Assembly: GCA_900321365.1 (NCBI GenBank) | Contig: ONVT01000209.1 | Coordinates: 1-6,127, forward strand | Direction: 5' to 3' | Length of the DNA: 6,127 nt | Source of the DNA: an uncultured Eubacteriales bacterium | GTDB lineage: Bacteria; Bacillota_A; Clostridia; Lachnospirales; Lachnospiraceae | Shown: piece after piece, positions 1-6,127 of the stretch | How the letters are laid out: every line of letters begins with the position of its first letter | How positions within the stretch are numbered: position 1 is the first letter of the stretch | The notes under the pieces: generated by a model | The model's database searches: none | Seen by the model: the letters and a program-made list of their open reading frames with translations, nothing else | What the model was told of the DNA's origin: nothing | Made by a program: the position numbers and the translations under genes

Positions 1-1
1 G

Positions 2-1651
2 CTGGCGGCGGGCGTTCTGTCCGGCTGTTCTCTTTTTGGTGAAAAGGATTTGAATGAACCCGGCTCAGATACCGGCACGGAGAATGTGTCGGATGCTGCC
101 GGGAATGAGGCGGATGGCGATACCTCGAGCTACCTCATCGCTATTGAGGATGAACCGGACACGGTGGATTTCCAGTGCACGACGATCCATTATACGATAG
201 CACAGAACGTGTTCAACCGCCTTGTGGAGATGGAGAGAGACAAAAAAGGAAATGCGGTGATTCTCCCTTCGCTGGCACAGAGCTGGGAAATCTCTGACGA
301 CCACCGTACCTATACATTCCATCTCAGGGAGGGCGTCGCCTTCACCAACGGTTCGAAACTCACCTCGTCCGATGTGCTCTATACATTTTCAAGACTTCTG
401 ACCCATCCGGATTCATGCAACGCGGACATCGTTGATAATATTGTCGGAGCCATGGAGCTGAAGGACGGAAAGACAGATCATCTGGAAGGGTTCAAGGTTA
501 TCGATGATACGACCTTCTCGTTCACGCTTGAGATGCCTTTCGAAGCCTTCCTCGCCTGCCTGTCCATGCCGGGTGCCTCCATCCTGGACGCCGAGACAAC
601 AAAGCAGGCAGGAGAGAGATTCGGAAAGGAAGCAGAGTGGACAATTGGGACCGGTTCCTTCATCCTGCAGAGCTGGGAGCCGGGAAAAGGCATGATCCTC
701 ACGGCAAACAGGGACTGCTGGCAGGGCCCTCCCAGGTGTAAGGGGCTGGACCTGCGGTTTTTGACAGATCCTGAAGAGATCAGCCAGCTGTTCGAGAATG
801 GAGAGTTGGACATTCTGAATCTGGATGATGTGGGGAAGGATGCCGAGTTTTACATTCACGGGGACATCTATCAGGACAGGATTTACACAGTCCAGCGGAT
901 CTGCATAACATACATCGCGCTCAATGAGCTGGTTGAGCCGCTCTCGGATGTGCGTGTCAGGAAGGCATTGCAGCTCTCGCTGAACCGGGCGATCCTGCTT
1001 GATGTCGGGTTCAGCGGGAACGGATATGTGGAGAACGGGATCATGCCGCACGGCCTGTACGGTTTCAATCCGGACCTTCCGGAGATTCCACATTCTCCCG
1101 ATGAGGCGGCTGAGCTGCTGAGTGAGGCAGGATACCCCGACGGCTTTGAGATAACCTTCAGTGTGAGTTCGACCTCCAGCCAGGCTGAATTGTCCATGAT
1201 CAGGGCAGCTGCTTCCATGTGGGAGGAGATCGGCGTTCACGCGAAGATCGAAGTGCTGGACGATGCCGAATTTATGAAGCTGAGAAAGAGCGGTGAACTT
1301 GCCTGCTATTGTGCGACATGGACAGCGGATTACAATGATCCGGACAATTTCTTCTACACCTTCTATGGCACCAGGGAAAACACCAGGTTCCGGAGTCTGA
1401 ACTATCAAAATGAAGAGATCATGGCTGCCGTGAGGAGGGCAAGGACGATCCCTGATCCGGCCGGCCGTGTGCAGGAGTACCAGAATCTGGAGAAAACCAT
1501 CATCCAGGACGATGCAGCGTGGATCCCCCTGTACTCAAGACAGTTCATCTATGTGGCTTCAGAGCGGCTGGAAGGAGTCACGTGGACCTGGAACGGCTCT
1601 GTGAAGAACAAATACCGCGAGATGACGATTAAAGAATCAGAAGCATTATGA
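2..1651 (+). CDS. ABC-type oligopeptide/dipeptide solute-binding lipoprotein (family 5, OppA/DppA-like), 5' end cut by window
   Basis: Extracellular solute-binding protein that should capture a peptide (or nickel or another family 5 ligand) outside the membrane. The frame is open from base 2 and gives 549 visible residues. It begins with a signal-peptide tail ending in a lipobox, L-S-G-C, with the lipidated Cys at bases 26-28, followed by an acidic Gly/Asp/Glu-rich linker. Hence the TTG at 50 is an internal Leu, not the start; the true start lies left of the window, probably some 10-15 residues away. Family 5 hallmarks: W-x-x-S-D-D-x-x-T-Y-T-F-x-L-R-x-G-V-x-F then LTSSDVLYTF (visible residues 94-129), DVRVRKALQLSLNR (316-329) and DYNDPDNFF (443-451). 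Length matches the family's usual 500-600 residues. No permease or ATPase gene follows; instead a c-di-GMP enzyme gene starts 10 bases after the stop. Family call is firm; ligand is unknown. Confidence 0.93.
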   Translation: MAAGVLSGCSLFGEKDLNEPGSDTGTENVSDAAGNEADGDTSSYLIAIEDEPDTVDFQCTTIHYTIAQNVFNRLVEMERDKKGNAVILPSLAQSWEISDDHRTYTFHLREGVAFTNGSKLTSSDVLYTFSRLLTHPDSCNADIVDNIVGAMELKDGKTDHLEGFKVIDDTTFSFTLEMPFEAFLACLSMPGASILDAETTKQAGERFGKEAEWTIGTGSFILQSWEPGKGMILTANRDCWQGPPRCKGLDLRFLTDPEEISQLFENGELDILNLDDVGKDAEFYIHGDIYQDRIYTVQRICITYIALNELVEPLSDVRVRKALQLSLNRAILLDVGFSGNGYVENGIMPHGLYGFNPDLPEIPHSPDEAAELLSEAGYPDGFEITFSVSSTSSQAELSMIRAAASMWEEIGVHAKIEVLDDAEFMKLRKSGELACYCATWTADYNDPDNFFYTFYGTRENTRFRSLNYQNEEIMAAVRRARTIPDPAGRVQEYQNLEKTIIQDDAAWIPLYSRQFIYVASERLEGVTWTWNGSVKNKYREMTIKESEAL

Positions 1652-1653
1652 GG
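1650..1653 (+). promoter_or_regulatory. Ribosome-binding site of the EAL gene, overlapping the stop codon of the binding-protein gene
   Basis: GAGG lies 8 bases before the ATG at 1662 and overlaps the TGA stop (1649-1651) of the upstream gene. The site is short, so translation of the second gene probably depends on ribosomes finishing the first (translational coupling). No promoter could fit in the 10-base gap. Confidence 0.55.
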
Positions 1654-1661
1654 CTGAGACA

Positions 1662-4571
1662 ATGAAGATACACTCGATCCGATTCAAGATAACCGCCATC
1701 ACCGTTGCAGTGATCCTTGCAACGGTTCTGACTGTCGTCGTGATCTGTTACAATCCGATCAGGATAGAGACGGAACGTGATTCAGTGGAGATGATGCGGC
1801 TGATCGGCCAGGATACCAAAGGTATGCTGGATGAGTACTTTGTGAACATCGAGCAGTCTGTGGACATGGCAGCCAATGAGGCGATTGATTCACTGGACAG
1901 CGTTATACTGGTGGAATGCGGCGCCGCGGGAACCTATGCCAGAGGGAAAGAGAGAACAAAAGAGCAGTCTGCGAGGCTGGACGCCTATCTGGCTGAATAC
2001 TGCAGCCAGGTCAGGAAGATTTTTGAAGGCGTTGCCAGTCATACGAACGGGAGTGTGACCTATTATTACTGCATTAATCCAGAGGTCAGCGAAAATGTTC
2101 ACGGTTTCTTCTATTCCAGGATCGGGAAAGCGGGCTTTGTTGAGCGTGAGCCACTGGACGCCAGGACGCTTGATCCGGAGGATATCGGGCATACGACCTG
2201 GTATTATACGCCGATCGAGCGCGGACGCCCTTCGTGGGTAGGACCATACAGGGCACATTTTCTGGATGAGATCTGGATCTGCTCCTATCTTGTGCCGATC
2301 TATAATACAGGAACTCTGATCGGTGTCCTGGGCATGGATATCGAGATGGAGACCATGATTCAGCTGGTTAAAAGCATCCGCGTATATGAAACCGGGTTTG
2401 CCTGTCTTTGCGACGAGGACGGCCACATCTATTATCATCCGGAAATCGAAGGCGGCGACATACAGGAGCGGTCTGATCAGTTTGATTTCAGTGATCTGCT
2501 TAAGAACCCGGACAGCGGCGACGCCCTGATCCGGTATACGGTTAACGGTCAGGAGCGGCAGATGTCTTTTACCACTCTCAGAAACGGCGTCAAGCTTCTG
2601 ATCATCGCGCCCGTGAAGGAGATTGTCTCGTCATGGCAGCGCCTTATGAAAAAGATTCTGATTGTCATCGCGATTGTCATCGCCGTATTTGCCGTGATCC
2701 TGATGCTTGCCATGGGCGTCATCACCCGTCCGCTGAGGCGCCTGACCTCCGCGTCCCGAAAGCTTGCAGCGGCAGACTATGATGTCGAGCTGAATTATAA
2801 GAGCAGGGACGAAGTGGGAGAGCTGACGGAAGCGTTCCGGCAGATGAGAGATAAACAGAAAGAATATGTCGAAGACCTCAGCCGCCGTGTCTATACAGAC
2901 GACCTGACCGGGCTGCCGAATATGCGCTCCTTCTTCCTGCTGGCCGAGGAGCACAGGGCTGCCATGCTGGAGGTTGGAATCCAGCCCGCCATGCTATATT
3001 TCAATCTGATCGGAATGAAGATATTCAACCGCCAGTACGGCTTTGAGGAAGGCAACAGACTGATCCAGGCTGTCGCACAGATTCTGAGAGATCATTTCGG
3101 CAGAAGATATGTGTGCCGGATCGGACAGGATCATTTTGCCGCGGTGGTTGATGAGAACCGCGCAGAGGAGGAACTGAAAGCGATCTTTGAAGAGTGCCAG
3201 AGCGCAAACAACGCAAAGACGCTGCCTGTCCGCGCGGGGATCTACCGGAACAGCATTGAGGAAGTGAGTGTCTCTGTCGCCTGTGACAGGGCAAAATATG
3301 CCTGTGACCTGAAGAAAAGCGACTATGCTTCCGGGTATTCCTATTTCAAAAAGGGCATGCAGGAACAGATCCACAAGGTGCGATATATTATCAATAATCT
3401 TGACCAGGCAATCGCTGAAAAGTGGATCAATGTCTGCTACCAGCCGATTGTCAGGGCGGTGAACGGCAGGGTATGTGATGAGGAGGCTCTTTCCAGATGG
3501 AATGATCCTGTCTGGGGAAGACTGTCGCCTGCCGAGTTTATCCCGGCTCTGGAGGACGCGGGACTGATCTATAAGCTTGATCTGTATGTGCTGGAACAGA
3601 TCCTTGAGAAGATGAAGCTCCTGAACGAATACGGCCTTGCCGTCGTTCCACATTCCGTGAATCTCTCCAGATCGGACTTCGAATCCTGCGACATCGTGGA
3701 GGAGATCTGTTCCCGTGTGGATGAGGCAAATATCCCGAGAAACAAGATCACTATCGAGATCACAGAGAGCATCATCGGAAGTGATTTTGATTTCATGAAG
3801 CAGCAGATCGAGCGCTTCCAGAGCCTGGGATTCCCTGTATGGATGGATGATTTCGGAAGTGGCTATTCCTCCCTGGATGTCCTCCAGAGCATCCGGTTTG
3901 ACCTGATCAAATTCGACATGAGTTTCATGCGGAAGCTGGATGAGGGCGAAGACGGGAAGATTATCCTGACGAAGCTGATGGAGATGGCGACCGCAATCGG
4001 TGTGGACACGGTCTGTGAAGGCGTGGAAACGGGAGCGCAAAAGCAGTTCCTCCAGGAGATCGGCTGCTCGAAACTGCAGGGGTTTTATTACTGCAGGCCG
4101 ATTCCGCTGGAAGAGATTGTGGAGAGGAACAGGAAGGGAATCCAGATCGGTTACGAGAACCAGGACGAGGCTCAGTACTATGAGGCGGTCGGCCGGGTGA
4201 ATCTCTATGATCTGGGCGCCATCGCGCTGGATGAGACAGCTGCCTTCGAGCATGCCTTCAACACGCTTCCGATGGGCATCATCGAGGTCCGGAAAGATTC
4301 TGCCCGTTTCATGCGCAGTAACCAGTCTTACCGCGACTTTATCCGGCGTTTCTACCATGTTGACCTCTCGGAGTTCGGAGCGGACTTCGTGAAGTATAAT
4401 ACGTCCTTTATGGAAAATGTGGTGAAGATCTGCTGTGAGCAGGGCATGCAGTCATTCTATGAGGAGGAGATGCCGGACGGATGTGTCGTGCATTCGTTTG
4501 CCCGGAAGATCGGTACCAACCCGGTGAACGGAAATATCGCCGTCGCCGTCGCAGTTCTGTCCATCGCGTGA
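1662..4571 (+). CDS. Membrane-bound cyclic-di-GMP phosphodiesterase: dCache-HAMP-degenerate GGDEF-EAL with an extra C-terminal domain
   Basis: Predicted to hydrolyse c-di-GMP to pGpG at the inner face of the membrane under control of an extracellular sensor. Layout of 969 residues: transmembrane helix about 9-29; extracytoplasmic double-Cache sensor about 30-325 (W180-Y-Y, WVGPY near 193-197, GVLGMDI at 221-227); second helix about 332-354; HAMP about 353-405; GGDEF about 411-565; EAL about 573-832; a further 120 or so residues (847-969) resembling a PAS fold (inference). The GGDEF signature reads GQDHF (488-492) and the metal-binding DxD is N448-L-I450, so cyclase activity should be lost. 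The EAL domain keeps the full catalytic set known for this family: E608 (EAL), N667, E702, D729-D730 (MDDFGSGYSSL), K750, E786, Q806, with spacing normal for active enzymes. It is co-transcribed with the binding lipoprotein just upstream, which suggests a shared signal. Family and activity are strongly supported; ligand and the tail's role are unknown. Confidence 0.95.
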   Translation: MKIHSIRFKITAITVAVILATVLTVVVICYNPIRIETERDSVEMMRLIGQDTKGMLDEYFVNIEQSVDMAANEAIDSLDSVILVECGAAGTYARGKERTKEQSARLDAYLAEYCSQVRKIFEGVASHTNGSVTYYYCINPEVSENVHGFFYSRIGKAGFVEREPLDARTLDPEDIGHTTWYYTPIERGRPSWVGPYRAHFLDEIWICSYLVPIYNTGTLIGVLGMDIEMETMIQLVKSIRVYETGFACLCDEDGHIYYHPEIEGGDIQERSDQFDFSDLLKNPDSGDALIRYTVNGQERQMSFTTLRNGVKLLIIAPVKEIVSSWQRLMKKILIVIAIVIAVFAVILMLAMGVITRPLRRLTSASRKLAAADYDVELNYKSRDEVGELTEAFRQMRDKQKEYVEDLSRRVYTDDLTGLPNMRSFFLLAEEHRAAMLEVGIQPAMLYFNLIGMKIFNRQYGFEEGNRLIQAVAQILRDHFGRRYVCRIGQDHFAAVVDENRAEEELKAIFEECQSANNAKTLPVRAGIYRNSIEEVSVSVACDRAKYACDLKKSDYASGYSYFKKGMQEQIHKVRYIINNLDQAIAEKWINVCYQPIVRAVNGRVCDEEALSRWNDPVWGRLSPAEFIPALEDAGLIYKLDLYVLEQILEKMKLLNEYGLAVVPHSVNLSRSDFESCDIVEEICSRVDEANIPRNKITIEITESIIGSDFDFMKQQIERFQSLGFPVWMDDFGSGYSSLDVLQSIRFDLIKFDMSFMRKLDEGEDGKIILTKLMEMATAIGVDTVCEGVETGAQKQFLQEIGCSKLQGFYYCRPIPLEEIVERNRKGIQIGYENQDEAQYYEAVGRVNLYDLGAIALDETAAFEHAFNTLPMGIIEVRKDSARFMRSNQSYRDFIRRFYHVDLSEFGADFVKYNTSFMENVVKICCEQGMQSFYEEEMPDGCVVHSFARKIGTNPVNGNIAVAVAVLSIA

Positions 4572-4615
4572 CGATGTGATTTTCCAGCTTTACGGTTGCT
4601 CATGTCATGATGTAA

Positions 4616-4732
4616 TTCTATGCGGTTTATCGCAATCGTTTCTATGAGCCGATCGGACGTTTTCCAACAATCGAGGAGGATGAACCGGCGTACAGGCTCC
4701 TGTGCAACGAATATCCGCCCGCAAAAGACTGA
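4616..4732 (+). pseudogene. Possible remnant of a protein C-terminus in the gap before the kinase
   Basis: Between a TAA at 4613-4615 and a TGA at 4730-4732 one frame stays open for 38 codons with no ATG, GTG or TTG start. Its translation looks protein-like (includes RFYEPIGRFPTIEEDEPAY and ends NEYPPAKD), with mixed acidic, aromatic and Pro residues, unlike the Arg/Cys/Ser-rich readings of the other frames. It could be the tail of a decayed or deleted gene. I recognise no family, and a stretch this short can be open by chance. The rest of the 186-base gap (4572-4757) shows no convincing promoter or terminator. Confidence 0.2.
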
Positions 4733-4743
4733 AGAACCTGTTC

Positions 4744-4750
4744 GGAGGTG
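4744..4750 (+). promoter_or_regulatory. Strong ribosome-binding site that sets the kinase start
   Basis: GGAGGTG sits 7 bases before the ATG at 4758. This near-perfect Shine-Dalgarno sequence decides between that ATG, another in-frame ATG at 4770, and an in-frame upstream ATG at 4620 that would add 46 Arg/Ser/Cys-rich residues unlike any PfkB N-terminus. Confidence 0.85.
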
Positions 4751-4757
4751 TCGGAAC

Positions 4758-5750
4758 ATGGAAAAGAAAATGGAAAAGAAATATGATGTGATCCACATAG
4801 GTGAGGCGAACCATGACTTTACTGTTCCGGATGTGCCGGACGAATTCTTTACGGGAAGCCGGGATACCTATACCTGCGGCGAAGTGACGGACGGCTGTGG
4901 GGGTGACGCCGCAAACCAGGCGCTCTGTGTGGCAAGCCTCGGAGACAGGAACGCGTATTTCGGGCGCCTGGACAACGGGGTGACAGGACAGAGGCTGAGT
5001 TCGCTCTTCGAGGAGAGGGGAGTGGATACATCACTGATCATCCGGGACGACAACTGCAGGACACCCAGGATCATCGTCAATGTGAAGAAGGACGGATCCC
5101 ACCGGTTCCTGGTCGGCAAGGGAAGGAATTATGGGCTGCGCCCGGAGGACATCGTGCCGGGGACGCTGGACCAGACCAGGATCCTTGCCATCGGAAGCCT
5201 GTTCGTGCTCGACAGCCTGGACCGGGATGGCCTGCCCGAAGCGTTGAGGTTCTGCAGGGACGCGGGCGGCAAGGTTGTCGCGGACATGACCTACGATGTC
5301 CGTGCTCTTGGGCCGCGTTTCTATGAGGAGATGGGGATCTATCCGCTGATTGATTTCATGGTTCCGAGCTGGGATGAAGCTTCCTACGTGACGGGGCTGG
5401 ATCAGGAAGAGAAGATGGCGGACTACTTTCTGGAGAGGGGAGCGGGCAATGTCATCATAAAGCTCGGCAGGGACGGGAGCTTCTTCAAGAATGCACAAGA
5501 GCGGTTCTACATGGACTCTTATGATGTGAAACCGGTCGATACGACGGGATGCGGCGATAACTTTACGGCCGGCTTCATCCATGCTTACCTGAAGGGGCTG
5601 CCGATGAGGGATTGTGTCCGATTTGCTTCCGCATCAGGCGCGCTGAATGCCCTTGGCCTTGGGGCAAGCTCCTATATCCGCAGCGAAAAGATGGTTCTGG
5701 ATTTTATGGAAAATGCGCCGGTGCGGCATGTATCACGGCATGATCTGTAA
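4758..5750 (+). CDS. PfkB/ribokinase-family carbohydrate kinase, YdjH-like, substrate unknown
   Basis: Cytoplasmic kinase expected to phosphorylate a sugar or sugar derivative with ATP. It has 330 residues, typical for the family. The N-terminus after MEKKMEKK runs into the first family strand with the substrate-site Asp region (YDVIHIGEANHDFTV, about 9-23). The first PfkB signature is GGDAANQALCVASLGD (from residue 48), the second is DTTGCGDNFTAGF (from residue 261) with catalytic base D267. The usual Ala of the DTTGAGD anion hole is Cys here, a variant also met in active members of the family. The pattern GGDAxN, the DxxGxGDNFxxGFI block and the C-terminal (V/L)GA(T/S) region recall the E. 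coli kinase YdjH from memory, but this does not fix the substrate. The start is chosen on the GGAGGTG site 7 bases upstream. The gap to the preceding c-di-GMP gene is 186 bases, so it may be a separate unit. Confidence 0.93.
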   Translation: MEKKMEKKYDVIHIGEANHDFTVPDVPDEFFTGSRDTYTCGEVTDGCGGDAANQALCVASLGDRNAYFGRLDNGVTGQRLSSLFEERGVDTSLIIRDDNCRTPRIIVNVKKDGSHRFLVGKGRNYGLRPEDIVPGTLDQTRILAIGSLFVLDSLDRDGLPEALRFCRDAGGKVVADMTYDVRALGPRFYEEMGIYPLIDFMVPSWDEASYVTGLDQEEKMADYFLERGAGNVIIKLGRDGSFFKNAQERFYMDSYDVKPVDTTGCGDNFTAGFIHAYLKGLPMRDCVRFASASGALNALGLGASSYIRSEKMVLDFMENAPVRHVSRHDL

Positions 5751-5831
5751 GGTACTGTCGAAAAATCTTCCGAAAAATCATGTGTATCTTCAGGAAGCTG
5801 TTCGTTTTTGTGTCTGACAGGATCCCCGGGA

Positions 5832-5855
5832 CCGGGAAAGCCTGTGCTTTCCCGG
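5832..5855 (+). terminator. Hairpin after the kinase gene, possible terminator without a clear U-tract
   Basis: CCGGGAAAG (5832-5840), loop CCTGTG, then CTTTCCCGG (5847-5855) form a perfect 9-bp stem with a 6-base loop, 81 bases after the kinase stop. The bases after the stem (ACTCTTCATG) are not a T-run, nor is there one on the other strand, so it may terminate weakly, protect the 3' end of the mRNA, or be a protein-binding palindrome. Confidence 0.5.
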
Positions 5856-5959
5856 ACTCTTCATGATAACGGCGAAAACATGTCTGAAGAACATCCATCC
5901 AAACTGTATACATTACACAGCATCTGCATATAAACAAGCATGTATCATGTGCAGGGCTT

Positions 5960-5999
5960 ACAAGTCTACGAAAACGCTTTCGTAAATTTGCCGACTTGT
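5960..5999 (+). repeat. Nested inverted repeat enclosing the operator-like palindrome
   Basis: ACAAGTC (5960-5966) and GACTTGT (5993-5999) are perfect 7-base inverted arms. Directly inside the left arm begins TACGAAA (5967-5973), which pairs with TTTCGTA (5978-5984) around the loop ACGC. As RNA the two stems would stack on the 5' side with an 8-base bulge (AATTTGCC) on the 3' side. As DNA the outer arms could be a second binding site. No T-run follows, so it is not a standard terminator. Confidence 0.5.
5967..5984 (+). promoter_or_regulatory. LacI/GalR-family operator-like palindrome
   Basis: TACGAAAACGCTTTCGTA is an 18-base palindrome around a central CG with one mismatched pair (A/C next to the centre). 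The pattern GAAAnCGnTTTC is the typical form of operators for LacI/GalR-family regulators; it also resembles PurR sites and CcpA cre sites, but the outermost cre bases (TG...CA) are CG...CG here, so a dedicated sugar regulator fits better than CcpA. The centre lies about 73 bases before the predicted transcription start of the downstream promoter. The regulator is not visible in this window. Confidence 0.55.
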
Positions 6000-6013
6000 T
6001 CAGAAAATAGTAC

Positions 6014-6042
6014 TTGCAAAAGAGTTGGTTAAACAATATAAT
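6014..6042 (+). promoter_or_regulatory. Sigma-70/sigma-A-type promoter reading out of the right edge
   Basis: TTGCAA (-35, 6014-6019) and a perfect TATAAT (-10, 6037-6042) are separated by the ideal 17 bases, in an A/T-rich spacer. Transcription should start near 6048-6050. The gene served lies beyond the window; at least 50 bases of leader are visible. The LacI-type palindrome upstream suggests regulation. Confidence 0.78.
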
Positions 6043-6127
6043 ACAATCGTGGGTGCCGGAAACGGAAACAGCGAAGGCTTCCACAGTAAAAACCGGAAAC
6101 ATGCATTTGAAGGATGCGTTGTATTCA

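Larger units (their letters stand above)
5751..6127 (+). other. Non-coding region after the kinase; regulatory region of an unseen downstream gene
   Basis: This 377-base stretch is richer in A/T than the genes and has no credible coding frame on either strand; a 132-codon open frame on the minus strand (5704-6102) has the Cys/Phe-rich look of a chance reading and crosses the operator, promoter and hairpin. From left to right it holds a short direct repeat (CGAAAAATC at 5759-5767 and 5771-5779), a GC-rich hairpin, an operator-like palindrome within a wider inverted repeat, a strong rightward promoter, and a leader with CCGGAAAC at 6056-6063 and again at 6093-6100. Confidence 0.7.

Noticed and set aside
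413..1408. Antisense open frame of 331 codons opposite the binding-protein gene
   Set aside because: No recognisable motifs and full overlap with a well-supported family 5 binding protein; a shadow of its codon bias.
50..1651. TTG at 50 as the start codon of the binding protein
   Set aside because: The frame is open to the left edge and encodes a lipobox (L-S-G-C) before this codon, so the gene begins outside the window.
2994..4358. Antisense open frame of 454 codons opposite the EAL gene
   Set aside because: It mirrors the codon bias of the GGDEF/EAL coding strand, shows no recognisable domain and overlaps a gene with all catalytic motifs intact.
4596..4624. Possible promoter TTGCTC with TATGCG before the kinase
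   Set aside because: The spacing is 17 bases but the -10 match is poor and there is no other support; the kinase's promoter remains unidentified.
4620..4757. N-terminal extension of the kinase from the ATG at 4620
   Set aside because: The 46 extra residues are Arg/Ser/Cys-rich and unlike the PfkB N-terminus, while a strong GGAGGTG site sits at the right distance from the ATG at 4758.
5759..5779. Direct repeat CGAAAAATC, twice with a 12-base period
   Set aside because: Only two short A-rich copies, so not an array and likely chance.
6101..6127. Possible start of a downstream gene at ATG 6101 (MHLKDALYS, open to the edge)
   Set aside because: Only nine codons are visible and the upstream GGA is weak and close (3 bases before the ATG); cannot be told from leader sequence. 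The ATG at 6113 has a GAAGG directly against it, too close to work as a ribosome-binding site.

Overview
The window holds three complete or nearly complete genes, all on the + strand, followed by a regulatory region that points out of the right-hand edge. Protein style (family 5 extracellular solute-binding lipoprotein, a dCache-HAMP-GGDEF-EAL membrane protein with an extra C-terminal domain, a YdjH-like PfkB kinase), purine-rich ribosome-binding sites and roughly balanced base composition suggest a Gram-positive Firmicute, most likely a Clostridia/Lachnospiraceae-type gut bacterium. That assignment is inference from style only; there is no rRNA or other marker in the window.

Region by region. 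(1) 2-1651: an oligopeptide/dipeptide-type solute-binding lipoprotein that lacks only its first residues at the left edge; its lipobox is visible. (2) 1662-4571: a 969-residue membrane-anchored c-di-GMP protein whose GGDEF domain has lost its catalytic residues and whose EAL phosphodiesterase domain keeps all of them. It starts 10 bases after the first gene's stop, so the two are almost certainly one transcript. (3) 4572-4757: a 186-base gap with a short protein-like open stretch that may be a gene remnant. (4) 4758-5750: a PfkB-family carbohydrate kinase of unknown substrate with a strong ribosome-binding site. (5) 5751-6127: non-coding. It holds a GC-rich hairpin (possible terminator), a LacI/GalR-type operator-like palindrome inside a larger inverted repeat, and a near-consensus sigma-70/sigma-A promoter firing rightwards into an unseen gene.

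How they may work together: the tight pairing of a secreted, lipid-anchored binding protein with a membrane phosphodiesterase that carries an extracellular Cache sensor suggests that a ligand captured outside (peptide or other nutrient) controls c-di-GMP breakdown inside, either through direct contact between the two proteins or by shared expression. This is the most interesting hypothesis in the window, and it is inference. The kinase may belong to a separate sugar-use locus, which would fit the LacI-type operator and promoter just after it.
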